From an uncultured Nitrospira sp. (GTDB lineage: Bacteria; Nitrospirota; Nitrospiria; Nitrospirales; Nitrospiraceae), in contig CABVRZ010000001.1 in the NCBI GenBank assembly GCA_902500775.1, forward strand, positions 215,182 through 279,181: a stretch of DNA of 64,000 nucleotides, read 5' to 3'. Within the stretch, counting starts at the first letter, position 1, and each line of letters opens with the position of its first letter. Below are positions 25,738 through 36,442 of this stretch, piece by piece. The position numbers and the translations under genes were made by a program. The notes under the pieces are model-generated. The model saw only the letters and a program-made list of their open reading frames with translations, was not told where the DNA came from and did no database searches.

Positions 25738-26610
25738 CTACGGCTTCCAGTCAAAGTGCAGCGACAAGCCCCCATGGACCAAGATCGTATCGATCGTGGA
25801 TGAATGTTGATTGACCACGAGATTTCCGCCTGTGAAATTGAAGACTGAGGACTGCCCAAACCGGTCCGTTACCAACCCATCGTGATGGGCTTGGAGATAC
25901 TTCGCCTCCACAAAAAAAGCTACATATTTAAAGAGATGCGCCTTGACACCACCCACTGCCTGCCATCCAACTGTCGTACTCCGTTGGTCGGTGATAACAT
26001 TCGTATCTAAAGCACCCCCCGGCACACAACACGAGCTAGCCCCATGGAATCCACCTGGCCTCATTGCCATCTGGTGCATACCCACGCCGATCCCGACGTA
26101 GGGAAACCACCGCCCGTTGGGATAAGCATCTGAAATCGCTAGGGGATAGCGAATCAGGAAATTCGGGCCAATGTAGAGTCCTTGGATCTCCGTCGCGGTA
26201 CCCGTACCCGCTGCGGGATCAAAATTATAATTATCCTGACAGCAGTGCACGTCCGGATACCAGAGAAACGCGGTGAGCTCCATGCCGAGATCGAACCCTG
26301 CCAACTTGTTTCTGGTGGGAAACCAAACCCCCAGGTTGCCACCGAGCGAGAATTTCGTCTTATAGTCAACATCTTCGACGAACGTCGGGGTGGTCCCGTC
26401 CGTAAACGTAGCCTCGGTGCTCCGCGGAATACCAATTCCTGCCATGAACGATAGATAGAACTCTGGCGTCCCGGAGGACATGGTCGGGGGATCAGGCGAG
26501 AGCGCATAGGGATCGGCGACCCGTTGGTTGTACGGATCTTCCGCCCGAGTAAGCTCCACAGAGCCGAGGACACAGAGGAGACACACCACCGCCGAAATTC
26601 TCGCTTTCAT
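25738..26610 (-). CDS. Outer-membrane beta-barrel paralogue 3 of 3
   Basis: The 290-residue third copy has the pair HCCQDNYNFDP and a unique second cysteine-containing loop (SSCCVPGGALDTN) in place of the short loop of the other copies. The rest follows the family: signal peptide, GNLGVWFPTRNKLAGFDLGMELTA, AFFVEAKYLQAHHDGLVTDRFG and final LSLHFDWKP. As the gene farthest upstream on the minus strand, it would be transcribed first if the three form one unit. Confidence 0.75.
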   Translation of the reverse strand: MKARISAVVCLLCVLGSVELTRAEDPYNQRVADPYALSPDPPTMSSGTPEFYLSFMAGIGIPRSTEATFTDGTTPTFVEDVDYKTKFSLGGNLGVWFPTRNKLAGFDLGMELTAFLWYPDVHCCQDNYNFDPAAGTGTATEIQGLYIGPNFLIRYPLAISDAYPNGRWFPYVGIGVGMHQMAMRPGGFHGASSCCVPGGALDTNVITDQRSTTVGWQAVGGVKAHLFKYVAFFVEAKYLQAHHDGLVTDRFGQSSVFNFTGGNLVVNQHSSTIDTILVHGGLSLHFDWKP

Positions 26611-27166
26611 TCAGCGTCCTCCTACAGTAAGGCAACTATGTTCTGCGACAAATGTGGGTCGCGAAATCTGACACCCGTCATCTTCTTGAGGTCTATCAGT
26701 CGATCGTTGATGGTCAGTGCGGCGAGACAAGTGCACCCTCGTGCCACCCGACTTGCCCCTCTGTTCAGCTATTACGGTTCCTGGCATGAAAATCCACCGG
26801 CCCGCCTCCAGAGCGATCAGGAGCAGATACGCTTCTCGCACCGTCGAGGCGGACGGCGCCAACAGTAGCAACCCCACGTTCAGTTTTGAAAATAGATAAA
26901 ACGGATTGGAACTATCGATAAATCCAATATCCCAACACAGTCATCATGCAAGGGGGAAATGACCATGTTCGCCAGCATCAGATCGTGATCTGCACCAGCT
27001 CATTCCCGTCACCCGATCGATGCAACGCTCTGCAACAACTTATCGACAGCTCCGGTGGCTGCCGTTCTTGCGGCACGGCCGGAACCGCACAGAAATCGAG
27101 CGTGAACAGCAGTTAGGAAACCGGAACGGATGAGGGTGTGACCAGAGGGACCCGTTGTGGAAAGAG
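26611..27166. other. Long intergenic region
   Basis: I see no supported gene in these 556 nt between the barrel triplet and sucD. Open frames here have no recognisable domain or ribosome-binding site. The end near 26620 carries the ribosome-binding site of barrel gene 3. Confidence 0.5.
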
Positions 27167-28039
27167 TTATCGTCCTAGCGCCTTTTTTACTGCCTCGCCA
27201 ATTTCAGCCGGATTTTTAACGACTTTGACACCAGCTGCTTCCAGGGACTTCATCTTCTCCACAGCCGTGCCCTTGCCGCCCGAGATAATGGCCCCGGCAT
27301 GGCCCATGCGCCGGCCAGGAGGCGCGGTGATTCCAGCGATGAAACTGACCACCGGTTTCTTGACGTTTTTCTTGATGAACTCGGCCGCTTTTTCCTCGGC
27401 ATCGCCGCCGATCTCGCCGATCATGACGATCGCCTGCGTCTCTGGATCTTTTTCGAACAAGGGCAGCACATCGACGAATCCTGTCCCGTTCACTGGATCA
27501 CCGCCGATCCCGACACAGGTCGTTTCGCCCAACCCCAAGGTCGAGAGCTGGTGAACTGCCTCGTAGGTCAAGGTCCCACTGCGGGATACGACGCCGACAA
27601 TACCCTTTTTGTGAATGAACCCCGGCATAATGCCGATCTTGGCTTCGTCCACCGTGATAACCCCGGGGCAGTTCGGTCCGACCAATCGGACATCGCGCCC
27701 ACGAAGCGCCCGTTTCACCTTGACCATGTCATTGACGGGAATACCCTCCGTAATGCAGATCACAAGTTTGATCCCGGCATCAGCTGCTTCCAAAATAGCA
27801 TCGGCACAAAACGGCGGTGGCACGAAGATCAGCGACGTATCGGCCTCGGTCTTCTTCACCGCATCCGCCACCGTGTTGAACACGGGAATCCCCTCAACCT
27901 CTTGCCCTGCCTTGCCAGGCGTAACACCGGCAACCACTTTGGTCCCATAGGCCTTGCACTGGGTCGCATGGAATGAACCTTCTTTTCCTGTAATCCCCTG
28001 TACTACGACGCGTGTATTCTTATCGACGAGAATGCTCAC
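27167..28039 (-). CDS. sucD: Succinyl-CoA synthetase alpha subunit
   Basis: The 290-residue protein has the CoA-binding Rossmann start [14 protein letters not shown], the VGPNCPGVI segment, and the phosphohistidine loop [17 protein letters not shown] near the C-terminus. With SucC it interconverts succinate and succinyl-CoA; in a reductive TCA cycle it runs toward succinyl-CoA. The GTG at 28039 was chosen because AAGGAG lies 6 nt upstream and SILVDKNT is the normal N-terminus. It starts 11 nt after the sucC stop. Confidence 0.95.
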   Translation of the reverse strand: MSILVDKNTRVVVQGITGKEGSFHATQCKAYGTKVVAGVTPGKAGQEVEGIPVFNTVADAVKKTEADTSLIFVPPPFCADAILEAADAGIKLVICITEGIPVNDMVKVKRALRGRDVRLVGPNCPGVITVDEAKIGIMPGFIHKKGIVGVVSRSGTLTYEAVHQLSTLGLGETTCVGIGGDPVNGTGFVDVLPLFEKDPETQAIVMIGEIGGDAEEKAAEFIKKNVKKPVVSFIAGITAPPGRRMGHAGAIISGGKGTAVEKMKSLEAAGVKVVKNPAEIGEAVKKALGR

Positions 28040-28050
28040 GGCGCTCTCCT

Positions 28051-29229
28051 TTACGCTACTTTTCCAGTCAGTTTCACAATTTTTTGGGCGGCTTCCCACA
28101 AGTCATTCGCCACATCAAGCTTCAATCCGGACTCCGCCAACAGTTTGCGGCCTTCTTCGGCATTCGTCCCTTGCAGTCGGACTACGAGGGGCACGTTGAT
28201 TTTCACTTCCTTGGCTGCTTCGATCACACCGTGGGCGATACGCTCACACCGTACAATGCCGCCGAAGATATTGATAAAGATACCCTTCACGTTCGGATCC
28301 TTCAGAAGAATCCGAAAACCGGCAGCAACCGTCTCCTTCGTCGCGCCTCCACCCACGTCTAGGAAGTTCGCTGGCTCGCTGCCGGCCAACTTAATCACGT
28401 CCATCGTGGCCATGGCCAGCCCGGCCCCGTTCACCATGCAACCAATATTGCCGTCCAGCTTCACGTAGTTCAGATTGTTTGCAGTCGCCTCAATTTCAAG
28501 TGGCTCTTCTTCGTTCAGATCGCGCATCTTCTGAACATCTTCGTGTTTAAAGAGCCCGTTGTCATCGAACGAGACTTTCCCATCCAGCGCCACGACAGTC
28601 TTTTCTTTCGTGATGATGAGGGGATTGATCTCGACGAGGGCGCAGTGCTTCTCCATAAACAACCGGTACAGATTTCCCAGCATTTTAATGAACGGATTGA
28701 GCGCCGTGGGCTCGATATTCTGCAAGCCGAGCGCAAAGGCGATGTTCCGCCCGTTGTAGCCCTGAAATCCTACAGCCGGATCGATCGACTCCTTGATGAT
28801 CTTTTCCGGGGTCTTGGCGGCCACTTCTTCGATTTCCATCCCACCTTCGGTGCTCGCGATGAACGTGGGCCAACCCGTGTCTCGATCCACTAGAATGGAG
28901 AGATACAGCTCCTTGGCGATGTTCGCCCCCTCTTCCATCAACAGGCGGTGAACCTGGCGCCCTTTTGGACCGGTCTGATGGGTGACCAAGGTTTTGCCGA
29001 TCAGCTCTTTTGCAAAACCGGCCACAGCGCCTTTGTCTTTGGTAATCTTGACGCCACCGGCTTTCCCTCGACCTCCGGCGTGAATTTGCGCCTTGACGAC
29101 AAATACCGGTGTATTCAGCTCATTGGCCCATTCAGTGGCTGACTCAGGAGACGTGATTTCTTTTCCACGCGGAACGGGCACACCAAACTGAGCAAAGAGT
29201 TGCTTGGCTTGAAACTCATGAACGTTCAT
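28051..29229 (-). CDS. sucC: Succinyl-CoA synthetase beta subunit (ADP-forming)
   Basis: The 392-residue protein begins [20 protein letters not shown], the standard SucC N-terminus, followed by the ATP-grasp region [15 protein letters not shown] and the CoA-ligase part with [24 protein letters not shown] and IFGGIVRCE. Length is typical. It precedes sucD by 11 nt and follows the fumarate reductase genes, so succinate made by the reductase is activated by the next enzyme of the cluster. Confidence 0.95.
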   Translation of the reverse strand: MNVHEFQAKQLFAQFGVPVPRGKEITSPESATEWANELNTPVFVVKAQIHAGGRGKAGGVKITKDKGAVAGFAKELIGKTLVTHQTGPKGRQVHRLLMEEGANIAKELYLSILVDRDTGWPTFIASTEGGMEIEEVAAKTPEKIIKESIDPAVGFQGYNGRNIAFALGLQNIEPTALNPFIKMLGNLYRLFMEKHCALVEINPLIITKEKTVVALDGKVSFDDNGLFKHEDVQKMRDLNEEEPLEIEATANNLNYVKLDGNIGCMVNGAGLAMATMDVIKLAGSEPANFLDVGGGATKETVAAGFRILLKDPNVKGIFINIFGGIVRCERIAHGVIEAAKEVKINVPLVVRLQGTNAEEGRKLLAESGLKLDVANDLWEAAQKIVKLTGKVA

Positions 29230-29411
29230 TCCCTACCTCTTCCTTTTCCTTCCTGAAGACAGCGGTGAGAGCGTTGCTTACTGCGCGACCTTTCTCACTC
29301 ACCCACCCCGAGACGTGCTTTTTACCCATTGCGAGCATCTGCCACAACTGTGACAATTTCATTGATCTTGTGTGCGCGGTGGACGAGCACGAGAAATGCC
29401 CCAGCGCTGTT

Positions 29412-30995
29412 TTACCCTACTTTTCTCGTATAGGCCGGTAGGATCATCGGCGAGATGACACCACTGGCGTTGCCATGCTTCTTCGCGATAGTACGGAACT
29501 GCTGCAGGTGCTTGAGGGTCAGCGCACCCTGCTTCATCGATTTGGCCCGACTGGCAGCCGTCAAACCAGATCGCTTCCCGAACACCATGAGGTCCAACAA
29601 CGAATTCCCCATGAGACGGTTCCGTCCATGCAGTCCCCCCGAAGCTTCTCCCGCCACGAAGAGATTCTTCACATTCGTTTCCGAGTTCGTATCAATCTTT
29701 ACCCCGCCGTTCTGGTAGTGCAACGTCGGATAGATCAACACCGGATCTTTGCTGATATTGATGCCGAACCGTTCAAACTGCATCATCATGGCTGGAAAAT
29801 GTTTTTCAACGGTCCCTGGCCCATGTTCCGCGTCCAGCAACGGCGTATCCAGCCAGACACCAACGCGCCCAGACATCGTTCTAATGCCACGTCCCTCCTC
29901 GCACTCGCGAATAATCGACGAGGATACGACGTCGCGCGTATCAAGCTCATTCACAAATCGTTCACCCTTCGCATTGACGAGATGCCCGCCTTCGGAGCGA
30001 ATTCCCTCCGTGACCAATGCGCCGATTAGTTGTTCGGGATACACCGCCCCTGAGGGGTGATATTGAAATGTGTCGACGTGGGCGAGTTTTGCACCCATGC
30101 GATAGGCCAGACAGAGCCCGTCACCCGTCGCCCCATAGTGATTACTCGTCGGAAATCCTTGAATATGCAGCCGACCGATGCCACCGGTTGCCAGGATAAC
30201 GGATTTGGCCGCTACCACGACCTGCCGGTGATTATCCAGATCTTTGAAGATGGCGCCGGTACAATTCCCATCATTATCGCTGAGCAATTCAATCGCAGCC
30301 GCAAATTCCAGCAATTGAATCTTTTGATTGATGACCTCGTCCTTCAGAACACGCATGATTTCGAGGCCGGTGTAATCGGAGCAGGTCAGTAGACGAGGCT
30401 TCGAACTCCCTCCACCCTTCTTCACATGGAGATTGCCGTCTGCTTGACGATCGAACAGAACACCCAGCTCCAACAACCACTTCGCAATCGACGGTCCATC
30501 CTCAACCATAACCTTGAGGAGGGTATGGTCGTTCTCCATGTGCCCGCCCTTGAGGGTATCAATGAAATGGGTGACCGGGGAGTCCTCTGGAGCAACGGAA
30601 ATCTGCATCCCACCTTGCGCCATCACGCTATTGGAATCGCCAAGACGCAGTTTGGTCGCAAGAATCGTTTTCACACCGGCATGATGAGCATGCAACGCTG
30701 CGGCACAACCGGCGCCTCCACCACCAATGACCAAGACATCGCAGGAATATTGCGGTGTGAGATCGACGTTATCCTGGATGGAGCTGTCACCTTCGAGCAA
30801 GGTCGCGAGTTCGACGACGGTTTTGTCGCCTTCGTTCGGACCGAACTTGATCGGGCGGTAGGCGCTCGCACGAAAATCCGGATGGTACTTGTGAATCAGG
30901 TGGTCTCGGTCTGTCGGAGAAAACTTGGGGATGGTCTGCTTACGCCGGGCATCCCGAGTCTGATGTACGATCTGCTGGAGCGCGTGAATATCCAT
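29412..30995 (-). CDS. frdA: Fumarate reductase/succinate dehydrogenase flavoprotein subunit
   Basis: A 527-residue flavoprotein with the FAD-binding DVLVIGGGGAGCAAALHAHHAG near residue 85, HPSGAVYPEQLIGALVTEGIRSEGG, the catalytic-arginine region TRDVVSSSIIREC, and the closing AGEASGGLHGRNRLMGNSLLD. In SdhA/FrdA the FAD is bound to a histidine in the motif SHT(V)xA(Q/E)GG; here the same place reads SNSVMAQGG with N122, so covalent FAD attachment is unlikely. That resembles soluble fumarate reductases. An N-terminal 70-residue extension precedes the FAD domain. No membrane-anchor gene is adjacent. Direction fumarate to succinate is inferred from the cluster. Confidence 0.85.
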   Translation of the reverse strand: MDIHALQQIVHQTRDARRKQTIPKFSPTDRDHLIHKYHPDFRASAYRPIKFGPNEGDKTVVELATLLEGDSSIQDNVDLTPQYSCDVLVIGGGGAGCAAALHAHHAGVKTILATKLRLGDSNSVMAQGGMQISVAPEDSPVTHFIDTLKGGHMENDHTLLKVMVEDGPSIAKWLLELGVLFDRQADGNLHVKKGGGSSKPRLLTCSDYTGLEIMRVLKDEVINQKIQLLEFAAAIELLSDNDGNCTGAIFKDLDNHRQVVVAAKSVILATGGIGRLHIQGFPTSNHYGATGDGLCLAYRMGAKLAHVDTFQYHPSGAVYPEQLIGALVTEGIRSEGGHLVNAKGERFVNELDTRDVVSSSIIRECEEGRGIRTMSGRVGVWLDTPLLDAEHGPGTVEKHFPAMMMQFERFGINISKDPVLIYPTLHYQNGGVKIDTNSETNVKNLFVAGEASGGLHGRNRLMGNSLLDLMVFGKRSGLTAASRAKSMKQGALTLKHLQQFRTIAKKHGNASGVISPMILPAYTRKVG

Positions 30996-31061
30996 ATCTA
31001 GCTTTCAGCTACCATCGCTCACCCACCGCCTCTCAGAAGCTGAGAGCTGATGGCCTGGCGG

Positions 31062-31775
31062 CTATTTCACCGTTGCACAATGTTCGGCCAATTCCTTCTC
31101 ATTCATTTTCAGAATCTTGGCCCATTCGTTCTTAAACGTGCCGTCTTGAATCTCTTTGATTCTCGTATCAAGCCCGACCGGCTTGTCAGTGAAATGTGCG
31201 CCTTGCGCCCGGCTGACATAGAGGGCGACGAGATTCGGCGCAATGTCGGCAATACAGACCGGCGTGCACATACCGCACATGACACAATCCATGAACATCT
31301 CGGAGACGCTCTTAAAGTCACCAAAGACGGCCTTCCAGACCCCTTCCCGCACATCGATTTTCTGCGGGCAGGCCTCAGTGCAGGCGTTACAATTTCGGCA
31401 CAGCGGCGCTTCCGGATAGAGATTGAACAAATCTTGTTTGGGGTCTTGAAGCGCCTGAATGTCGTACGTCGCCTTCCGGGCTGGAAAGGGTGGCATCATC
31501 GTAAACGACATGCCGTCCTGTACCGCCATCTGACAGGCGAGACAGGTTCTCACCTTTGGATCATCTTTCGTCCGATAGTACGTGGCACAGGCACCGCAGA
31601 ACCCACCAAGACAGCCGACGCCCCGTACGACATCGATGCCTGCGTACCACATGGCTTTGATAACGGTGATGCCTTCCGGCACGTCCACTTTCTTGCCGGC
31701 GATCTCGATCGTCACCATCCGAGGTTTCATCACCTCGGGTTGATCGATTACGTTCTCTATATTTTCTGAAGCCAT
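31062..31775 (-). CDS. frdB: Fumarate reductase iron-sulfur subunit
   Basis: The 237-residue protein has an N-terminal 2Fe-2S domain (GCLGGFCGACATYY then TCLACQ) and a C-terminal domain with two cysteine sets, CRNCNACTEACPQ and CVMCGMCTPVC, for two further clusters. It passes electrons to FrdA. It lacks the very long CCG-domain tail of TfrB-type subunits, and no membrane subunit is found nearby, so the electron donor is open. It is preceded by a spacer with a strong inverted repeat. Confidence 0.85.
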   Translation of the reverse strand: MASENIENVIDQPEVMKPRMVTIEIAGKKVDVPEGITVIKAMWYAGIDVVRGVGCLGGFCGACATYYRTKDDPKVRTCLACQMAVQDGMSFTMMPPFPARKATYDIQALQDPKQDLFNLYPEAPLCRNCNACTEACPQKIDVREGVWKAVFGDFKSVSEMFMDCVMCGMCTPVCIADIAPNLVALYVSRAQGAHFTDKPVGLDTRIKEIQDGTFKNEWAKILKMNEKELAEHCATVK

Positions 31776-31788
31776 AGACCATTCCCGT

Positions 31789-31834
31789 GCGAAACGTGAG
31801 GGCTTGCGCCCTCTTCCTTCCCCTCACGTTTCGC
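31789..31834. promoter_or_regulatory. Nested alternative hairpins between icd and frdB
   Basis: Arms 31789-31802 and 31821-31834 form a perfect 14-bp inverted repeat with an 18-nt loop. A second inverted repeat, GAGGGC-TTGC-GCCCTC at 31799-31814, overlaps the left arm, so the two stems cannot form together fully. There is no T-run. It lies inside the presumed acl-suc operon and may set the icd to frd ratio by partial termination, processing or stability. Confidence 0.55.
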
Positions 31835-31853
31835 GCTTCACGTTTAACGTCTT

Positions 31854-34109
<2,256 letters not shown>

Positions 34110-36356
34110 TTAGTTCAACGCATTGAGCGCCGAACCCGCCTTGAACCACGCGATCTGTTGTGCCGTGATGCTGTGGTTCGCCTGGATGGTGAGCGCGTTC
34201 CCATCCGCCTTGTGAATCGTTACCTGCACCGGCTTGCCAGGAGCCAGACTGTTCAGCCCCGTCACACTGATGCGGTCCTGCTGCTCGATCTTCTCGTAGT
34301 CCTTCGGGTCGGCGAAGGTCAACGCCAAGATCCCCTGTTTTTTTAAATTTGTTTCGTGAATACGCGCAAAACTCTTCGTAATCACGACACGCACGTTCAA
34401 AAACCTCGGCGACATCGCCGCGTGTTCGCGGCTGCTGCCCTCACCGTAGTTCTCATCGCCAATCACGATTGATCCGATGCCCTTTGATTTATAGTCCCGA
34501 GCGATCTTCGCGATCGTCAGGTTTGCCTCGCCTGTGAGTACGTTCGTCCCCTTGCCCGGCTCGGAAGCAAAGGCACTGTTGGCACCGAGGAACATATTAT
34601 CGCTAATCTTGTCCAGGTGGCCGCGGAACTTGAGCCAAGGACCGGCCGGCGAAATATGGTCGGTCGTGGTCTTGCCCTTGGTCTTGATCAAGAGCGGCAA
34701 CTTGTCAAAATCCTTGCCATCCCATTTCGGGAACGGCTGCAAGACTTGTAACCGTTCACTGGTCGGTGGAAGATCGACAGTAAGCCCTTCACCGCTCTCA
34801 GCCGGTGCGATATAACCCTCTTCGCCCTTCGCAAACCCCTTGGCCGGCAACTCTTCACCGACCGGGGCTTGGAGCTTGAATTCCTTGCCGTCTGCACCCT
34901 TTACAGCCTGATTAACCGGATCAAAACCCAGATCACCGGTGATCGCGTATGCCGTGACCACCTCCGGACTTGCCAAGAACGACAGCGTTTCACTAATCCC
35001 ATCGTTCCGGCCAGGAAAGTTCCGGTTGAAGGAGCTGACGATCGAATCGGCCTTGCCCTTGACCCCGTCCGCACGCTTCCATTGGCCTATGCAGGGTCCG
35101 CACGAGTTCGACAACACGGTCCCGCCGAGTTGTTCAAACGTGTCCAAGAATCCGTCACGTTTCATCGTGTGGTAGATGCGCTCCGACCCAGGAGAAATGA
35201 GAAAGGAGGCCTTCGCTTTTAACCCGGCCTTCAACGCCTGCTGCGCCACATGGGCCGAGCGGCTGATGTCTTCGTAGGATGAATTGGTACAGCTCCCGAT
35301 CAAGGCTGCTTTTAATTCGACCGGATACCCTTTCTCTTGCGCTTCGGCTTTCAGCTTCGAAATCGGCCTGGCAAGGTCCGGCGTGTGCGGCCCCACCACG
35401 TGCGGCTCGAGTTTCGAGAGGTCGATTTCAACAATCTGATCGTAATACTTCTCCGGAGCCTGCATCACCTCCGGATCAGCCGTCAACAAAGCCCTATTCG
35501 CCTGGGCCAACTTCGCCAAATCCGCCCGATCCGTAATGGTCATATAATCGACCATCTTTTGATCGAATGGGAAGACTGATGTGGTAGCACCCAGCTCCGC
35601 GCCCATGTTGCAAATCGTACCTTTGCCGGTGGCACTGATTGTTTCGGCGCCTGGACCAAAGTATTCAACGATCTTATTGGTTCCCCCCTTCACCGTCAGC
35701 AGGCCGCAGAGATAGAGGATCACATCTTTTGCAGACGCCCACCCACTCAACTTACCGGTGAGTTTCACTCCGATCAATTTCGGATGGAGCACTTCCCAAG
35801 GCAAACCGGCCATCACTTCGCCGGCATCCGCCCCACCGACACCGATCGCCAAGCCTCCCAACCCACCGCCGTTCGGCGTATGCGAATCGGTCCCAATGAT
35901 CAAACAACCGGGGAACGCATAGTTTTCCAAGACCACCTGGTGGATGATCCCGGCACCTGGCTTCCAGAAGCCGATCCCATACTTTTTAGCAGCAGATGCA
36001 AGAAAGTTATAGACTTCCCTATTCTCATCCAAGGCACGCGTCAGATCCTTCTCCGACCCCATTTCAGCACGGATCAAGTGGTCGCAGTGGATCGTGCTCG
36101 GCACCGCAGCCTTCTTCTTGTTCGCCTGCATGAACTGCAACACAGCCATCTGGGCCGTAGCGTCCTGCATCGCCACACGATCGGGGCGCAACGCCAACAT
36201 GGCCTTGCCACGCTCCCAGTTCTGGGTATCGAAATTGTCCGCGTGCGAAACGAGAATCTTATCTGCTAGCGTCAACGGTCGTCCGAATTTCTTTCGAGCC
36301 TTCTCGAAGACCTCCGGCATCTTGGTATAGAGACTTTTGGCAAGATCCATGGACAT
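34110..36356 (-). CDS. acnA: Aconitate hydratase
   Basis: The 748-residue protein has the aconitase signature: GTDSHTPNGGGLGGLAIGVGG, the 4Fe-4S ligands in IGSCTNSSYED and SNSCGPCIGQW, and the swivelling-domain arginine region GEGSSREHAA. The length is closer to the mitochondrial-type aconitase than to AcnA/IRP1 (about 900 residues), so the symbol is used loosely. It links citrate and isocitrate between Acl and Icd. The C-terminal swivel domain follows the catalytic part through a normal linker. Confidence 0.92.
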   Translation of the reverse strand: MSMDLAKSLYTKMPEVFEKARKKFGRPLTLADKILVSHADNFDTQNWERGKAMLALRPDRVAMQDATAQMAVLQFMQANKKKAAVPSTIHCDHLIRAEMGSEKDLTRALDENREVYNFLASAAKKYGIGFWKPGAGIIHQVVLENYAFPGCLIIGTDSHTPNGGGLGGLAIGVGGADAGEVMAGLPWEVLHPKLIGVKLTGKLSGWASAKDVILYLCGLLTVKGGTNKIVEYFGPGAETISATGKGTICNMGAELGATTSVFPFDQKMVDYMTITDRADLAKLAQANRALLTADPEVMQAPEKYYDQIVEIDLSKLEPHVVGPHTPDLARPISKLKAEAQEKGYPVELKAALIGSCTNSSYEDISRSAHVAQQALKAGLKAKASFLISPGSERIYHTMKRDGFLDTFEQLGGTVLSNSCGPCIGQWKRADGVKGKADSIVSSFNRNFPGRNDGISETLSFLASPEVVTAYAITGDLGFDPVNQAVKGADGKEFKLQAPVGEELPAKGFAKGEEGYIAPAESGEGLTVDLPPTSERLQVLQPFPKWDGKDFDKLPLLIKTKGKTTTDHISPAGPWLKFRGHLDKISDNMFLGANSAFASEPGKGTNVLTGEANLTIAKIARDYKSKGIGSIVIGDENYGEGSSREHAAMSPRFLNVRVVITKSFARIHETNLKKQGILALTFADPKDYEKIEQQDRISVTGLNSLAPGKPVQVTIHKADGNALTIQANHSITAQQIAWFKAGSALNALN

Positions 36357-36442
36357 GACTATATCTCCTTAGAGTTTTGAGTACTGGATTCTGAGTACCG
36401 AGAATAACTTCTCAGTCAGAACTCAGCACTGGTTACTCAGCA

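Noticed and set aside
26611-26877. 88-codon minus-strand open frame upstream of barrel gene 3
   Set aside because: No domain and it runs over the ribosome-binding site of the barrel gene.
30426-31001. 191-codon plus-strand open frame opposite frdA
   Set aside because: Antisense shadow of an unambiguous flavoprotein gene.
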